The notes: a model not told the origin generated them from the letters alone. 64,000 bases of DNA from CAYVIB01 sp964451365 (GCA_964451365.1 CAYVIB010000019.1:30388-94387); one strand, 5' to 3'; counted from the first letter of the stretch, positions 9,310 to 18,772 are shown. Made by a program: numbers and translations.

Positions 9310-10824
9310 TTAACCCAAGAAATAAGTGTAGGCTTCGTTATCGGTTTCTTCCCAATAAGCGTAGTTCAGTTCGCTCAACAGTTTTTCCAGTTGTTTCCTC
9401 TCCCCCGGCGGCACCTGCATGCCCACCAGCACGCGGCCGAAGGCGGAACCGTGGTTGCGGTAGTGGAACATGGAAATGTTCCAGCGGCCCGCCAGCTTGG
9501 TTAAAAAGTTCAGCAACGCGCCGGGGCGTTCTGGAAATTCGAACCGATAGACAATTTCATTGTCCGCCGCCGGCGCGCGTCCGCCCACCATATGGCGAAT
9601 ATGCATTTTCGCCATTTCGTTATCTGTCATATCGACAACGTGGTAGTTCTTGCTTTTCAGCAAGGTCACAATCTCCTCGCGGTCGTTTTTGTCCGGCGAT
9701 ATTTGCAGGCCGACAAAAATGTGCGCGTCCTTGTTGTCCGCAAAGCGGTAATTGAATTCGGTAATCGCGCGCTTGCCCAGCAGCGCGCAGAATTGTTTGT
9801 AGCTGCCGGGTTTTTCCGGAATGGTCACGGCAAAAATAGCCTCGCGTTTTTCACCGATTTCGGTACGCTCGGAAATATAGCGCAGACGGTCAAAATTAGT
9901 GTTGGCGCCACTGTCGATGGCCACCAGGGTTTTGCCGCTGCAGCCGGTCTGCTCAACAAATTTTTTCAATCCGGCCAGCGAGGCCGCGCCCGCGGGTTCG
10001 GCTATCGACCGCGTATCCTCGAAAATATCCTTGATCGCCGCGCAGATTTCATCGATGGTGACGGTGATCACGCCATCGATCGTATCTTTGATGACACGGA
10101 ATGTTTCCTTGCCGATACGCGCAACGGCGATACCGTCGGCAAAAATGCCCACCTGCGGTAGTTTAACCCGGCGACCGGCCTGCATGGCGGCCTGCAGGCA
10201 GGCAGACTCTTCCGCTTCCACCGCGTACACTTTGATTTCCGGTCGCACGTATTTGATGTAGGCGGCCATGCCCGCGCACAAACCGCCCCCGCCGACAGGA
10301 ATAAAGACCGCATCGATGGGACCGGAATGCTGGCGCAACAGTTCCATCGCCACGGTGCCCTGGCCGGCAATAACATCGGGGTCGTCGTAGGGGGGGATAT
10401 AGATAAGCCCCTTTTCCGCCACCAAGTTTTGAGCGTGGGCGGAAGCTTCGTCGTAGGTATCGCCAAACAGCACCGTTTTGGCACCGCGCCGCTTGACCGC
10501 ATCGACCTTGATCGCCGGCGTGGTGCGCGGCATAACGATGGTGGCGGCAATGCCCATATGCCTTGCCGCCAGTGCCAGCCCTTGGGCGTGGTTACCGGCG
10601 GAGGCGGCAATCACGCCGCATTTTTTTTGTTCATCGCTCAATTGCAGCAGCCGGTTATAGGCACCCCGCACTTTGAAGGAAAACACCGGTTGCAGGTCTT
10701 CGCGCTTGAGCAGCACCCGGTTGCCGGTGCGGTCGGACATCAGCGGCGCGTCGTCCAGTGGGGTTTCCACGGCGAGGTCGTAAATGCGGGCGTTGAGTAT
10801 TCGGTTTATGTAGGACTGGGGCAT
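9310..10824 (-). CDS. ilvA: Threonine ammonia-lyase, biosynthetic
   Basis: A 504-residue PLP enzyme converting threonine to 2-oxobutanoate, the first step of isoleucine synthesis. The PLP lysine is in KREDLQPVFSFKVRGAYNR (about residue 58), with the glycine-rich PLP-phosphate loop at PVGGGGLCAG. Two ACT-like regulatory regions follow, beginning at AVTIPEKPGSYK and YRFEFPERPGAL, which is the arrangement of the isoleucine-inhibited biosynthetic enzyme and not the short catabolic TdcB. It is upstream of parE on the minus strand and divergent from rpiA; the ilvA-rpiA pairing is common in gammaproteobacteria. No branched-chain leader peptide or attenuator was seen upstream. Confidence 0.96.
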   Translation of the reverse strand: MPQSYINRILNARIYDLAVETPLDDAPLMSDRTGNRVLLKREDLQPVFSFKVRGAYNRLLQLSDEQKKCGVIAASAGNHAQGLALAARHMGIAATIVMPRTTPAIKVDAVKRRGAKTVLFGDTYDEASAHAQNLVAEKGLIYIPPYDDPDVIAGQGTVAMELLRQHSGPIDAVFIPVGGGGLCAGMAAYIKYVRPEIKVYAVEAEESACLQAAMQAGRRVKLPQVGIFADGIAVARIGKETFRVIKDTIDGVITVTIDEICAAIKDIFEDTRSIAEPAGAASLAGLKKFVEQTGCSGKTLVAIDSGANTNFDRLRYISERTEIGEKREAIFAVTIPEKPGSYKQFCALLGKRAITEFNYRFADNKDAHIFVGLQISPDKNDREEIVTLLKSKNYHVVDMTDNEMAKMHIRHMVGGRAPAADNEIVYRFEFPERPGALLNFLTKLAGRWNISMFHYRNHGSAFGRVLVGMQVPPGERKQLEKLLSELNYAYWEETDNEAYTYFLG

Positions 10825-10932
10825 AACGTTGTTGGTACGATGTTATTGAATTTTTTCAGGAGGCCATACTAATGGATGAGTGCTTTTAAGTCACTGACCG
10901 CGCATAAATTGCCGATCCGCCCGAAAAGGCGG

Positions 10933-10961
10933 TTTCACCGGCCACCGATAATTCGTAGAAT
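10933..10961 (+). promoter_or_regulatory. Possible sigma70 promoter of rpiA
   Basis: TTTCAC at 10933 and TAGAAT at 10956 are separated by 17 bp and lie about 34 bp before the rpiA ATG. The -10 box is good and the -35 box is weak. Confidence 0.3.
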
Positions 10962-10994
10962 ACGCCTTTGCAAAAGCTCGAGGTTTTCCCGTCA

Positions 10995-11684
10995 ATGCCC
11001 CCCTCCTCCCGCCAGGACGAACTGAAAAAAATGGTGGCCCAGGCCGCGCTGGATTATATCCTGCCCAAGCTCACGCGAGGCACTGTTCTCGGCATCGGCA
11101 CCGGTTCCACCGCCAACTTTTTTATCGACTTGCTCGCACCACATAAAGACAGCTTCAACGGCGCGGTGGCCAGCTCCGAAGCTTCCGCCACACGGCTGCA
11201 AAACCACGGCATTGCCGTCCACGACCTGAACGAGTTGGAACAACTTGTCGCCTATGTCGATGGCGCGGACGAGAGCAATGCCAACCTGGAGCTGATTAAA
11301 GGCGGCGGCGCGGCGCTGACAAGGGAAAAAATTGTTGCCGCCTGCGCGGAGGAATTTATCTGCATCGCCGACCAGAGCAAATGGGTGGATACCCTCGGCC
11401 GCTTCCCCCTGCCAGTGGAGGTATTGCCCATGGCGAGGGCCTACGTGGAGCGGGAACTCAGACGACTGGGCGGCGAATCGGTATACCGGCAGGGCTGCGT
11501 GACCGACAACGGCAATTGCATTGTCGATGTTCATGGCCTTACGATTACCGACCCCGTCGCGCTGGAAACCGCAATCAACCAGATTACCGGCGTCGTCACC
11601 AACGGGCTGTTCGCACTCCGACCGGCGGACATTCTGTTCCTGGGTACCGACGCAGGTGTGGAAACAAAAAAACGATCTTCCTGA
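10995..11684 (+). CDS. rpiA: Ribose-5-phosphate isomerase A
   Basis: About 229 residues, interconverting ribose 5-phosphate and ribulose 5-phosphate in the non-oxidative pentose phosphate pathway. Family signatures are GIGTGSTANFF near the N-terminus, then VDGADE and KGGGAALTREK, which form the active site. I chose the ATG at 10995 (MPPSSRQDELKK) because this N-terminus fits the family; an in-frame TTG at 10968 would add nine unsupported residues. It is divergent from ilvA and followed after 7 bp by serA, so rpiA-serA probably forms one transcript. Confidence 0.95.
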   Translation: MPPSSRQDELKKMVAQAALDYILPKLTRGTVLGIGTGSTANFFIDLLAPHKDSFNGAVASSEASATRLQNHGIAVHDLNELEQLVAYVDGADESNANLELIKGGGAALTREKIVAACAEEFICIADQSKWVDTLGRFPLPVEVLPMARAYVERELRRLGGESVYRQGCVTDNGNCIVDVHGLTITDPVALETAINQITGVVTNGLFALRPADILFLGTDAGVETKKRSS

Positions 11685-11691
11685 ATATCTT

Positions 11692-12927
11692 ATGGCTTCA
11701 GCACAAACCTCTCTCGACAAAGACAAAATTAAATTCCTTTTACTGGAAGGCGTGCACCCGTCCGCTGTGGACAGCCTGAAAAATGCCGGCTACACCAATG
11801 TGGAATACCTTAAAACCGCGCTTGCGGGTGATGAGCTGGCGGAAAAAATCCGCGATGCCCACTTTGTCGGCTTACGTTCCCGCACACAGCTAACCCGCGA
11901 GGTTTTTGCACAGGCGCAAAAACTGGTGGCGGTGGGCTGCTTCTGCATCGGTACCAACCAGGTGGACCTGGCGGCGGCGCAGGAAGCCGGCGTGGCGGTG
12001 TTTAACGCGCCTTTTTCCAATACCCGCAGCGTGGCCGAACTGGTGATTGCCGAGGCGATTCTGTTACTGCGGGATATTCCGGCCAAAAATGCCGCCTGCC
12101 ATCGCGGCGAATGGTTGAAGTCCGCCGCCGGCTCCTATGAAATTCGAGGCAAAACCATCGGCCTGATCGGCTATGGCTCCATCGGCACTCAGGTAAGCGT
12201 GCTGGCTGAATCACTGGGTATGAAGGTATTGTTTTTCGATGCGATCAGCAAACTGCCGATGGGCAACGCGGTGCAGTGCAAGTCGTTAAACCAGTTACTG
12301 GCCGGGTCCGATATTGTCAGTTTGCATGTGCCGGAAAATCCCTCCACCAAGAATATGATTGGCGAGCGTGAAATCTCAATGATGAAACCGGGCGCGATTT
12401 TGATCAATGCCTCGCGCGGCACGGTAGTCGATATCGATGCGCTGGCCCGCGCACTGGAAAGCAAACATCTGGCCGGTGCCGCGATTGATGTTTTCCCGGT
12501 GGAACCGAAAGGTAACGACGAGGAATTCGTCAGCCCCCTGCGCGCGTTTGACAATGCCATTCTGACGCCGCATATCGGCGGCTCCACAGTCGAGGCACAG
12601 GAAAATATCGGTTACGAAGTAGCGGAAAAGCTCATCCGCTACTCCGACAACGGCACCACCACCTCGTCGGTCAACTTTCCCGAGGTGGCCCTGCCGCTGC
12701 ATAAGAACGTACACCGCCTGTTGCACATTCATAAAAATGTGCCGGGCGTGCTGTCCGCCATCAACCGTATTTTTTCCGACAACAATATCAATATCGCGGG
12801 GCAGTACCTGCAGACCAATGAAGCGGTTGGCTATGTGGTAATTGATGTGGATTCGGAATACAGTGAACTGGCGCTGAAGCAGTTGAAGGAAATTAACGGC
12901 ACCATTAAGTGCCGTGTGCTTTTTTGA
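11692..12927 (+). CDS. serA: D-3-phosphoglycerate dehydrogenase
   Basis: About 411 residues, close to the length of the short E. coli-type SerA, catalysing the first step of serine synthesis. It has the Rossmann motif GLIGYGSIGTQ, the catalytic histidine context HIGGSTVEAQ, and a C-terminal ACT domain (NVPGVLSAINRIF onwards) that in this family binds serine for feedback inhibition. The ATG at 11692 (MASAQTSLDKDK) fits the family start; the frame is open further upstream only because it overlaps rpiA. It follows rpiA by 7 bp. Confidence 0.96.
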   Translation: MASAQTSLDKDKIKFLLLEGVHPSAVDSLKNAGYTNVEYLKTALAGDELAEKIRDAHFVGLRSRTQLTREVFAQAQKLVAVGCFCIGTNQVDLAAAQEAGVAVFNAPFSNTRSVAELVIAEAILLLRDIPAKNAACHRGEWLKSAAGSYEIRGKTIGLIGYGSIGTQVSVLAESLGMKVLFFDAISKLPMGNAVQCKSLNQLLAGSDIVSLHVPENPSTKNMIGEREISMMKPGAILINASRGTVVDIDALARALESKHLAGAAIDVFPVEPKGNDEEFVSPLRAFDNAILTPHIGGSTVEAQENIGYEVAEKLIRYSDNGTTTSSVNFPEVALPLHKNVHRLLHIHKNVPGVLSAINRIFSDNNINIAGQYLQTNEAVGYVVIDVDSEYSELALKQLKEINGTIKCRVLF

Positions 12928-12943
12928 ACCTCGTATTTTTATA

Positions 12944-12983
12944 AGGCGGGTGGCGCCCGAACTGTCGGACCATCGCTTACCCG
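12944..12983. repeat. Half copy of the GGCGGGTGGCGC repeat family
   Basis: About 40 bp starting GGCGGGTGGCGCCCGAA and ending TTACCCGC. It matches, with a few changes, the reverse complement of the left half of the 95-bp element at 22427-22521. The GCGGGT and ACCCGC ends can pair, so it may also act as a terminator between the converging serA and barrel-protein genes. Confidence 0.65.
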
Positions 12984-12991
12984 CATCTATA

Positions 12992-13525
12992 TTAAAATAT
13001 CATTTCCAATCGCACCCCGAATCCATCCAGGTCATATACATCCGTACCGAATGAGGTGTATTCGAGGTTGACCGACATCAGTTCATTAAAGATATAACCA
13101 ACACCACCCCCGAAGGAGACATCCGAATCGTCGTCACTGAAATCCCCGCCGCCGGCATTCGCGGTTACGCCCACATTGATGTAACCCAACAAACCATATA
13201 CCTGGAGCGTCTCACTTTTATACTGCGGACGCAGGTAGACGCCATAGAATTCATCGAGGTCGAAATCCACATCAACCGGCTCTCCCTGGTCATCAAAGGT
13301 CAATGTGTCACCATCGATACCGAAACCCACCCGAAATTCGCCGGCCAGGTTGGGAATAAATTCCACGCCTATTGCACCGCCAAGCGCGGTGACCGTGGCT
13401 TCTCCAGGAATAAACTCCTCCTCGTAATCGAGTGAGGCAAGACCGACACTGCCATACCAGGGAACCTGCGCATGGGCGGCGGCACTTAAAACAAACATTA
13501 CGACAAAACCAAGGAACTTCTTCAT
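12992..13525 (-). CDS. Outer-membrane beta-barrel protein (OmpA-like/OmpW-like small barrel)
   Basis: About 177 residues with a clear signal peptide (MKKFLGF start, cleavage after AAAHA) followed by alternating amphipathic strands such as WYGSVGLASLDYEE and GVYLRPQYKS, and ending in phenylalanine (VRLEMIF). This is the pattern of an eight-stranded outer-membrane barrel. The ATG at 13525 is chosen over one at 13537 because GGAG sits 7 bp before it. The precise substrate or role is unknown. The gene stands alone between convergent serA and the divergently transcribed hydrolase. Confidence 0.8.
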   Translation of the reverse strand: MKKFLGFVVMFVLSAAAHAQVPWYGSVGLASLDYEEEFIPGEATVTALGGAIGVEFIPNLAGEFRVGFGIDGDTLTFDDQGEPVDVDFDLDEFYGVYLRPQYKSETLQVYGLLGYINVGVTANAGGGDFSDDDSDVSFGGGVGYIFNELMSVNLEYTSFGTDVYDLDGFGVRLEMIF

Positions 13526-13741
13526 GTTCGGCTCCATTGTTTGTGAGATTTGAGGGTAAAAAGGGAAAACAATAATGTCACAACCGGAATGTAAAGCACT
13601 CGCTAAAATAGCAGTATTTAGCCGCGTTAATAAACCTGTTTCGCAAATTGAGCGTATTCACGTAAAAGCCGATAAATCCGCTTTCCCTGCGAGCCTATTT
13701 TCCTATAATTAACGGCAATAAACGCCAAAGCCGACCAACTA

Positions 13742-14710
13742 ATGACCAAATCTATAAACAAAGACACCGTGAAACAGATTCGCGCCGGTCTCGCCCCATT
13801 GGAAGCCGCGCTTCCGGTCGACTTTGACCACTGCGAACAGGCTTTAAAATACTATTTTGATTTCTACAGCTTCGCGGAAATTGCCGAGGGAAAAAACTGC
13901 CATTACCGAATCGGCTATCTGGAAATCGACAGCACCAGACTGGTAGCACATTACTGGCAACTGCCCGAGGCAGCTTGTACGGTTTTTATCGCTCACGGTC
14001 TGTTCGATCACGTCGGTATTTACCTGAAACTGGTAGACCTGTTATTGAAAAACGGCTTCTCCGTGCTGGCTGTCGATATGCCCGGCCACGGCCTGAGCGA
14101 AGGCAAGGCCGCGGAAGTGGAGGATTTTAATCGCTACAGCGACGCGATTATTGAATGCCTGAAAATATTACCGGCCGATGCCACTGTTTACGGACTGGGG
14201 CAAAGCGCCGGTGGTTCGGCGATTATGCAGTACGTGTTCAATACCGGCGAGGCTTGCCGTTTTAGCAAAATTACTTTACTGGCCCCGTTGATTCGGCCCA
14301 GCCAGTGGCCGCTGGTGAATATCAGTTACATTATGCTGTGCCCGTTTATCTCCCTGTTTCCCCGCAGTTTTACCTCCAATTCGCACGATAAGGATTTTGT
14401 GGAATTCCTGAGAAACGATCCGCTGCAACCGAGGCATATCTCCCTGCGCTGGATGGGCGCTATGCGGGACTGGATCAAGCGTTTCGGCGATTATTCGGTT
14501 TCCAGTATTCCCACGTTGATTGTGCAGGGCACGAACGACAAAACCGTGGACTGGAAAAATAACCTGCCGTTAATTCAAAAGCAATTCAGTAATACGCAGG
14601 TGGTAACGGTGGAAGAGGGTCGTCACCACCTGGTTAATGAAGGCGATGCGTGGCGGGAACAGGTTTTTGGTTCCGTGGTGGATTTTCTGAAGGATTCGCG
14701 GGGCGGGTAG
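13742..14710 (+). CDS. Alpha/beta hydrolase (serine aminopeptidase S33/monoacylglycerol-lipase-like)
   Basis: This 322-residue cytosolic protein has the alpha/beta hydrolase layout: FIAHGLFDHVGIY (oxyanion region), DMPGHGLSEG, the nucleophile elbow GLGQSAGGSA near residue 155, and a late VQGTNDKTVDW (acid) and HHLVNEG (histidine). These fit the Hydrolase_4 family, which includes lysophospholipases and monoacylglycerol lipases. The natural substrate cannot be read from sequence. It is a single gene converging on pgk. Confidence 0.82.
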   Translation: MTKSINKDTVKQIRAGLAPLEAALPVDFDHCEQALKYYFDFYSFAEIAEGKNCHYRIGYLEIDSTRLVAHYWQLPEAACTVFIAHGLFDHVGIYLKLVDLLLKNGFSVLAVDMPGHGLSEGKAAEVEDFNRYSDAIIECLKILPADATVYGLGQSAGGSAIMQYVFNTGEACRFSKITLLAPLIRPSQWPLVNISYIMLCPFISLFPRSFTSNSHDKDFVEFLRNDPLQPRHISLRWMGAMRDWIKRFGDYSVSSIPTLIVQGTNDKTVDWKNNLPLIQKQFSNTQVVTVEEGRHHLVNEGDAWREQVFGSVVDFLKDSRGG

Positions 14711-14846
14711 CAAGGCATTCTGATTTTTATATCGAAAGCTGTCTGTAGATTGGGACCCGCGCAGGCTGGCGAAGGAACAACAATGCGGAATGCAACGGGA
14801 CGCCGGGGTTCGTTTCCTCACCCCAGCCTGCAGGCTCCCCTGTAAG

Positions 14847-14873
14847 TTGGGATGCGCTTTGCGAATCCCAACA
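14847..14873. repeat. GTTGGGAT...ATCCCAAC hairpin
   Basis: A short stem with arms GTTGGGAT and ATCCCAAC between convergent genes, just past the pgk stop. It belongs to the same hairpin family as the element at 18459-18539 and could also serve as a terminator; no clear T-tract follows. Confidence 0.55.
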
Positions 14874-14887
14874 ACCAAATAGGTTTC

Positions 14888-16063
14888 TTAGTCGTTGGCT
14901 CTGGATTCCAGAATTTCAACAGCCGGCAATACTTTACCTTCCACATATTCCAGGAAGGCGCCGCCGCCGGTGGAAATGTAGGAAACACTATCCGCCAGAC
15001 CAAACTTGTCGATGGCCGCCAGTGTGTCACCGCCGCCCGCAATGGAGAAGGCATCACTTTCAGCAATCGCCCGCGCCACCACTTCGGTGCCCTTGGCAAA
15101 GGCATCGAATTCGAACACGCCGCAGGGGCCGTTCCACAAAATGGTTTTGGCGTCTTTCAAAATGGCCGCAACCTTTTCCGCGGTTTTCGGACCGTAATCG
15201 ATAATCTCCTCGTCCGCCGAAACTTCATTTACATTCTTTACTTCGACGGGGGAATCGTGTTTCCAGTCCTTGAAACCCACTTTGGTCACGCGCACATCTT
15301 CGGCATATACCACCTGGGTTTCCTTGCACAGGCGCTGCGCTTCGGGAATCAGGTCTTTTTCATGCAGCGAGTTGCCCACTTCGTTGCCGGCAGCGGCAAC
15401 GAAGGTGTTGGAGATACCGCCGCCCACCACCAGCACGTCACAGATTTTGGAGAGCGCGTCGAGCACGGTGAGTTTGGTGGAAACTTTCGCGCCGCCGACC
15501 ACGGCAACCATGGGGCGTTCGGGATCGGCCAGGGCTTTACCCAGCGCATCCAGTTCCGCTGCCAGCAATGGGCCGGCGCAGGCAACGGGGGCATATTTGG
15601 CCACGCCGTGGGTGGAGGCCTGCGCGCGGTGCGCGGTACCGAAGGCGTCCATGACGAAAATATCGCACAGGGAGGCGTAGGCTTTTGAAAGCGTGTCATC
15701 ATTCTTGCCTTCGCCCTTGTTGAAGCGTACGTTCTCCATCAACACCACTTCACCGTCCATTTGAGCCACGCCGTCGCGCCACTCTTTTACCACGCCCACT
15801 TCCTTGCCCAACAGTTCGGAGAGACGTTTTGCCACTGGCTTAAGGGAAGCCTCTTCGGAGTACTCGCCTTCGTTCGGGCGACCCAGGTGAGACATCAATA
15901 CTACCTTCGCACCGGCGTCCATCGCCAGCTTGATGGTCGGCAGCGAAGCCTTGATGCGCACGTCACTGGTAATTTCGCCGTCCTGAATAGGCACGTTGAG
16001 GTCCTCGCGGATCAACACCCGTTTGCCCTTGAGGTCGAGCTCTGTCATTAATTTCACTGCCAT
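14888..16063 (-). CDS. pgk: Phosphoglycerate kinase
   Basis: 391 residues, full length for bacterial PGK, which transfers phosphate from 1,3-bisphosphoglycerate to ADP. Signatures are the N-terminal RVLIREDLNVPI substrate loop, VVLMSHLGRP, the hinge region with VVGGAKVSTK, and the C-terminal nucleotide-site glycines GGGDTLAAI and STGGGAFLEY. A GGAG ribosome-binding site precedes the ATG by 9 bp. It lies downstream of tkt on the same strand, separated by 161 bp that contain a repeat; the gap/epd gene often found between them is absent. Confidence 0.97.
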   Translation of the reverse strand: MAVKLMTELDLKGKRVLIREDLNVPIQDGEITSDVRIKASLPTIKLAMDAGAKVVLMSHLGRPNEGEYSEEASLKPVAKRLSELLGKEVGVVKEWRDGVAQMDGEVVLMENVRFNKGEGKNDDTLSKAYASLCDIFVMDAFGTAHRAQASTHGVAKYAPVACAGPLLAAELDALGKALADPERPMVAVVGGAKVSTKLTVLDALSKICDVLVVGGGISNTFVAAAGNEVGNSLHEKDLIPEAQRLCKETQVVYAEDVRVTKVGFKDWKHDSPVEVKNVNEVSADEEIIDYGPKTAEKVAAILKDAKTILWNGPCGVFEFDAFAKGTEVVARAIAESDAFSIAGGGDTLAAIDKFGLADSVSYISTGGGAFLEYVEGKVLPAVEILESRAND

Positions 16064-16164
16064 ATCAATAACTCCATGATGAATTTAAATTTCGAGAAAA
16101 TGTTGTGACGTGGAGAGACGGAAAATCAGGCGAATCAACTACCTGATTCGGTTCCGTAAAAAAT

Positions 16165-16214
16165 GTAGGGGCACCCCTTGCGGGTGCCCGGGCGGGGGCA
16201 AGCCCCGCCCCTAC
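16165..16214. repeat. GTAGGGGC-family two-hairpin repeat (copy B)
   Basis: A 50-bp element bounded by GTAGGGGC and GCCCCTAC with two very GC-rich inner hairpins (GGGCACCC with GGGTGCCC, and GGGCGGGG with CCCCGCCC). It lies between tkt and pgk. Confidence 0.75.
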
Positions 16215-16224
16215 GGATAAACTG

Positions 16225-18228
16225 TTAACCTTCCAGCAATTCTTTTACCGTGTTGGCCACGTTGTCCACGGTAAAGCCGAAGTACTCCATCAACGCACCG
16301 CCGGGAGCGGATTCCCCGAAGGTGGTCATGCCGACAACACGGCCGTCAATGCCGACGTACTTGCTCCAGTAATCCACATGGGCCGCTTCCACCGCAACGC
16401 GGGCGGTAACGGACAGGGGCAATACCGATTCGCGGTAGGCGGCATCCTGTTGGTCGAACACGCTGGTGCTGGGCATGGAAACCACGCGCACTTTTTTGCC
16501 TTCCTGGGTCAGTTGCTCACCGGCCTTAACGGCAATTTCCACTTCGGACCCGGTGGCGATAATGATCGCTTCCGGCTCGCCTTCACAATCGGAAAGAATG
16601 TAACCACCGCGCTGGATCAGGGCGACCTGGTCATCGGTGCGCGAAATAGGCGCGAGGCCTTGGCGGCTGAATACCAGCGCGGTTGGGCCTTCCTTATATT
16701 CCACCGCCGATTTCCAGGCCACGGCGGATTCGGTGGCATCGCAAGGGCGCCAGGTATTCAGTCTCGGCGTCATGCGCAGGGTGGCCAGCTGTTCCACCGG
16801 CTGGTGAGTCGGGCCGTCTTCGCCCTGGCCGATGGAGTCGTGGGTGTAGACAAAAATATTCGGCAGCCCCATCAGCGCCGCCATGCGCACCGCGTTGCGG
16901 GCGTATTCCATAAACATCAGGAAGGTTGCGCCGTAGGCGATAAAACCACCGTGGGCGGTAATGCCGTTCATGATGGCGCTCATGCCGAATTCGCGCACAC
17001 CGTAGTAGATATAGTTGCCGCTGGCATCTTCCGCGGTCAGGCCCTTGGAGCCGCTCCACAATGTGAGGTTGGAGCCGGCCAGGTCGGCGGACCCGCCCAT
17101 GAATTCCGGCAGCAGTTTGCCGAAGGCTTCGATGGTGTTTTGCGAAGCCTTACGGCTGGCAATCTTCTCACTCTTCTCCTGGCTCTGGCGAATAAACTCG
17201 TCGGCTTTCGCGGCGAAATCCGCCGGCAGTTCGCGCTTGATAACGCGACGCTCGTATTCCGCCGCCAGCTCCGGGTGCGCTTGTTTGTACGCGGCAAATT
17301 TGCTGTTCCAGCTTTCTTCCGCATCCTGACCACGCGCTTTCGCATCCCAACCCTCGTAAATGTCCCGCGGCACAGTGAACTGCTCGTGCGGCCAGTTCAG
17401 GTAATCGCGCACGGCTTTCACCTCGTCCACACCCAGCGGCGCGCCATGGCAGTCGTGGCTGCCGCACTTGTTTGGAGAGCCGTAGCCTATAACGGTTTTG
17501 CAACAGATTAACGACGGACGGGAGGTTTCGGCGCGGGCCGCTTCGATGGCGGCCTTGATAGCTTCGGGATCGTGTCCGTCCACATCGGCGACGACATGCC
17601 AGCCGTAGGCTTCGAAACGCTTCGGCGTGTTATCGGTAAACCAGCCCTCGACGTGGCCGTCGATGGAAATGCCGTTGTCGTCCCAGAAAGCAACCAGTTT
17701 GCCCAGGCCCAGTGTGCCGGCCAGGGAACAGCTTTCGTGGGAAATGCCTTCCATCATGCAGCCGTCACCCAGGAAACAGTAGGTGTAGTGATCGACGATA
17801 TTGTGGCCGTCGCGGTTAAATTGGGCCGCCAGTGCTTTTTCGGCGATGGCCATCCCCACCGCTGTGCTGATGCCCTGGCCCAGCGGACCGGTGGTGATTT
17901 CCACGCCCGGCGTATACCCGTACTCGGGATGGCCGGGGGTTTTGGAATGCAGTTGGCGGAAGTTGGCCAGTTCTTCCATCGGCAGGTCATAGCCGGTCAG
18001 GTGCAGCAGGGAGTAAATAAGCATGGAGCCGTGGCCGTTGGACAGCACGAAGCGGTCACGGTCGGCCCATTTCGGGTTGCCCGGGTTGTGCCTCAGGAAG
18101 TCATTCCAGAGAACCTCGGCGATGTCCGCCATTCCCATGGGCGCTCCGGGATGGCCGCTGTTGGCTTTCTGGACGGCATCCATACTGAGTACTCGGATGG
18201 CATTCGCTAGGTCTCTGCGTGATGGCAT
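16225..18228 (-). CDS. tkt: Transketolase
   Basis: 667 residues, full length for transketolase, a thiamine-diphosphate enzyme of the pentose phosphate pathway. Evidence: KANSGHPGAPMGMA at the start, the ThDP/metal motif GDGCMMEGISHE around residue 155, and in the second half FVYTHDSIGQGEDGPTHQP with the substrate-binding histidines. The C-terminal domain with STSVFDQQD and the FGESAPGGAL stretch is intact. CAGGAG precedes the ATG by about 11 bp. Its product feeds back to the same pathway as rpiA a few kilobases away, though the two are on opposite strands. Confidence 0.97.
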   Translation of the reverse strand: MPSRRDLANAIRVLSMDAVQKANSGHPGAPMGMADIAEVLWNDFLRHNPGNPKWADRDRFVLSNGHGSMLIYSLLHLTGYDLPMEELANFRQLHSKTPGHPEYGYTPGVEITTGPLGQGISTAVGMAIAEKALAAQFNRDGHNIVDHYTYCFLGDGCMMEGISHESCSLAGTLGLGKLVAFWDDNGISIDGHVEGWFTDNTPKRFEAYGWHVVADVDGHDPEAIKAAIEAARAETSRPSLICCKTVIGYGSPNKCGSHDCHGAPLGVDEVKAVRDYLNWPHEQFTVPRDIYEGWDAKARGQDAEESWNSKFAAYKQAHPELAAEYERRVIKRELPADFAAKADEFIRQSQEKSEKIASRKASQNTIEAFGKLLPEFMGGSADLAGSNLTLWSGSKGLTAEDASGNYIYYGVREFGMSAIMNGITAHGGFIAYGATFLMFMEYARNAVRMAALMGLPNIFVYTHDSIGQGEDGPTHQPVEQLATLRMTPRLNTWRPCDATESAVAWKSAVEYKEGPTALVFSRQGLAPISRTDDQVALIQRGGYILSDCEGEPEAIIIATGSEVEIAVKAGEQLTQEGKKVRVVSMPSTSVFDQQDAAYRESVLPLSVTARVAVEAAHVDYWSKYVGIDGRVVGMTTFGESAPGGALMEYFGFTVDNVANTVKELLEG

Positions 18229-18378
18229 GGGTATAAGACTCCTGAGTTAAAACTGATTTTTGGAAAGGGGTGCGAATTTTGAGGGGCGTATTCTCTCGCA
18301 CAATCGGCGGTGCGTAAACCACAATCTTATGGTCTTTGTGACCACTTAGATTACCGATCCACTCCACCGCACCATCAC

Positions 18379-18432
18379 GTAGGGGCAAACCCGTAGTGTT
18401 TGCCCAGGGCCGACACATGGGTCGGCCCCTAC
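18379..18432. repeat. GTAGGGGC-family two-hairpin repeat (copy C)
   Basis: A 54-bp element with ends GTAGGGGC and GCCCCTAC and two inner hairpins (GGGGCAAAC with GTTTGCCC, and GGGCCGAC with GGTCGGCCC). It sits upstream of tkt, directly next to a second repeat type. Confidence 0.75.
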
Positions 18433-18458
18433 AGGCACCACGCGCCTGCATCAAGTAT

Positions 18459-18539
18459 TGTAGGTTGGGGTGAACGAAGTGAATCCCAACGCTTCTCCGC
18501 CTGCCAGGTTGGGATTTGCCAGGCTCGTTCCAACCTACA
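18459..18539. repeat. TGTAGGTTGG-family composite repeat
   Basis: An 81-bp element with terminal inverted repeats TGTAGGTTGG and CCAACCTACA and two inner hairpins built on GTTGGG/CCCAAC and GGTTGGG/CCAACC. It has the same overall architecture as the GTAGGGGC elements but different sequence. The stretch 18540-18740 that follows shows no gene or clear signal up to the operator. Confidence 0.72.
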
Positions 18540-18740
18540 GTTACTCTGCGACGTCATGTTCACGCAGCGGACATCCAGAGGGAAGCCTGCAGTACACCCA
18601 ACCCCTTCACTGGGTCTCCGTTGGGCGGCACTCCGCTCGCGAAGATGACATTATCTGAGTTCATCCGGAATCGTTAAACCTACACGTACGCACCACATCA
18701 CACGCAGGGGCGATGCGCAGGGCTGAGCTACAAAGCGCCG

Positions 18741-18772
18741 CAATCTATATCAAAATATTTTGATATAGATTG
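18741..18772. promoter_or_regulatory. 32-bp perfect palindromic operator upstream of the ArsR-methyltransferase gene
   Basis: CAATCTATATCAAAAT is followed directly by its exact reverse complement. This AT-rich palindrome overlaps the -35 box of the downstream promoter and ends about 25 bp before the ATG of an ArsR-family regulator. ArsR-family operators are typically AT-rich palindromes of this kind, so autoregulation is the simplest reading. Confidence 0.85.
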
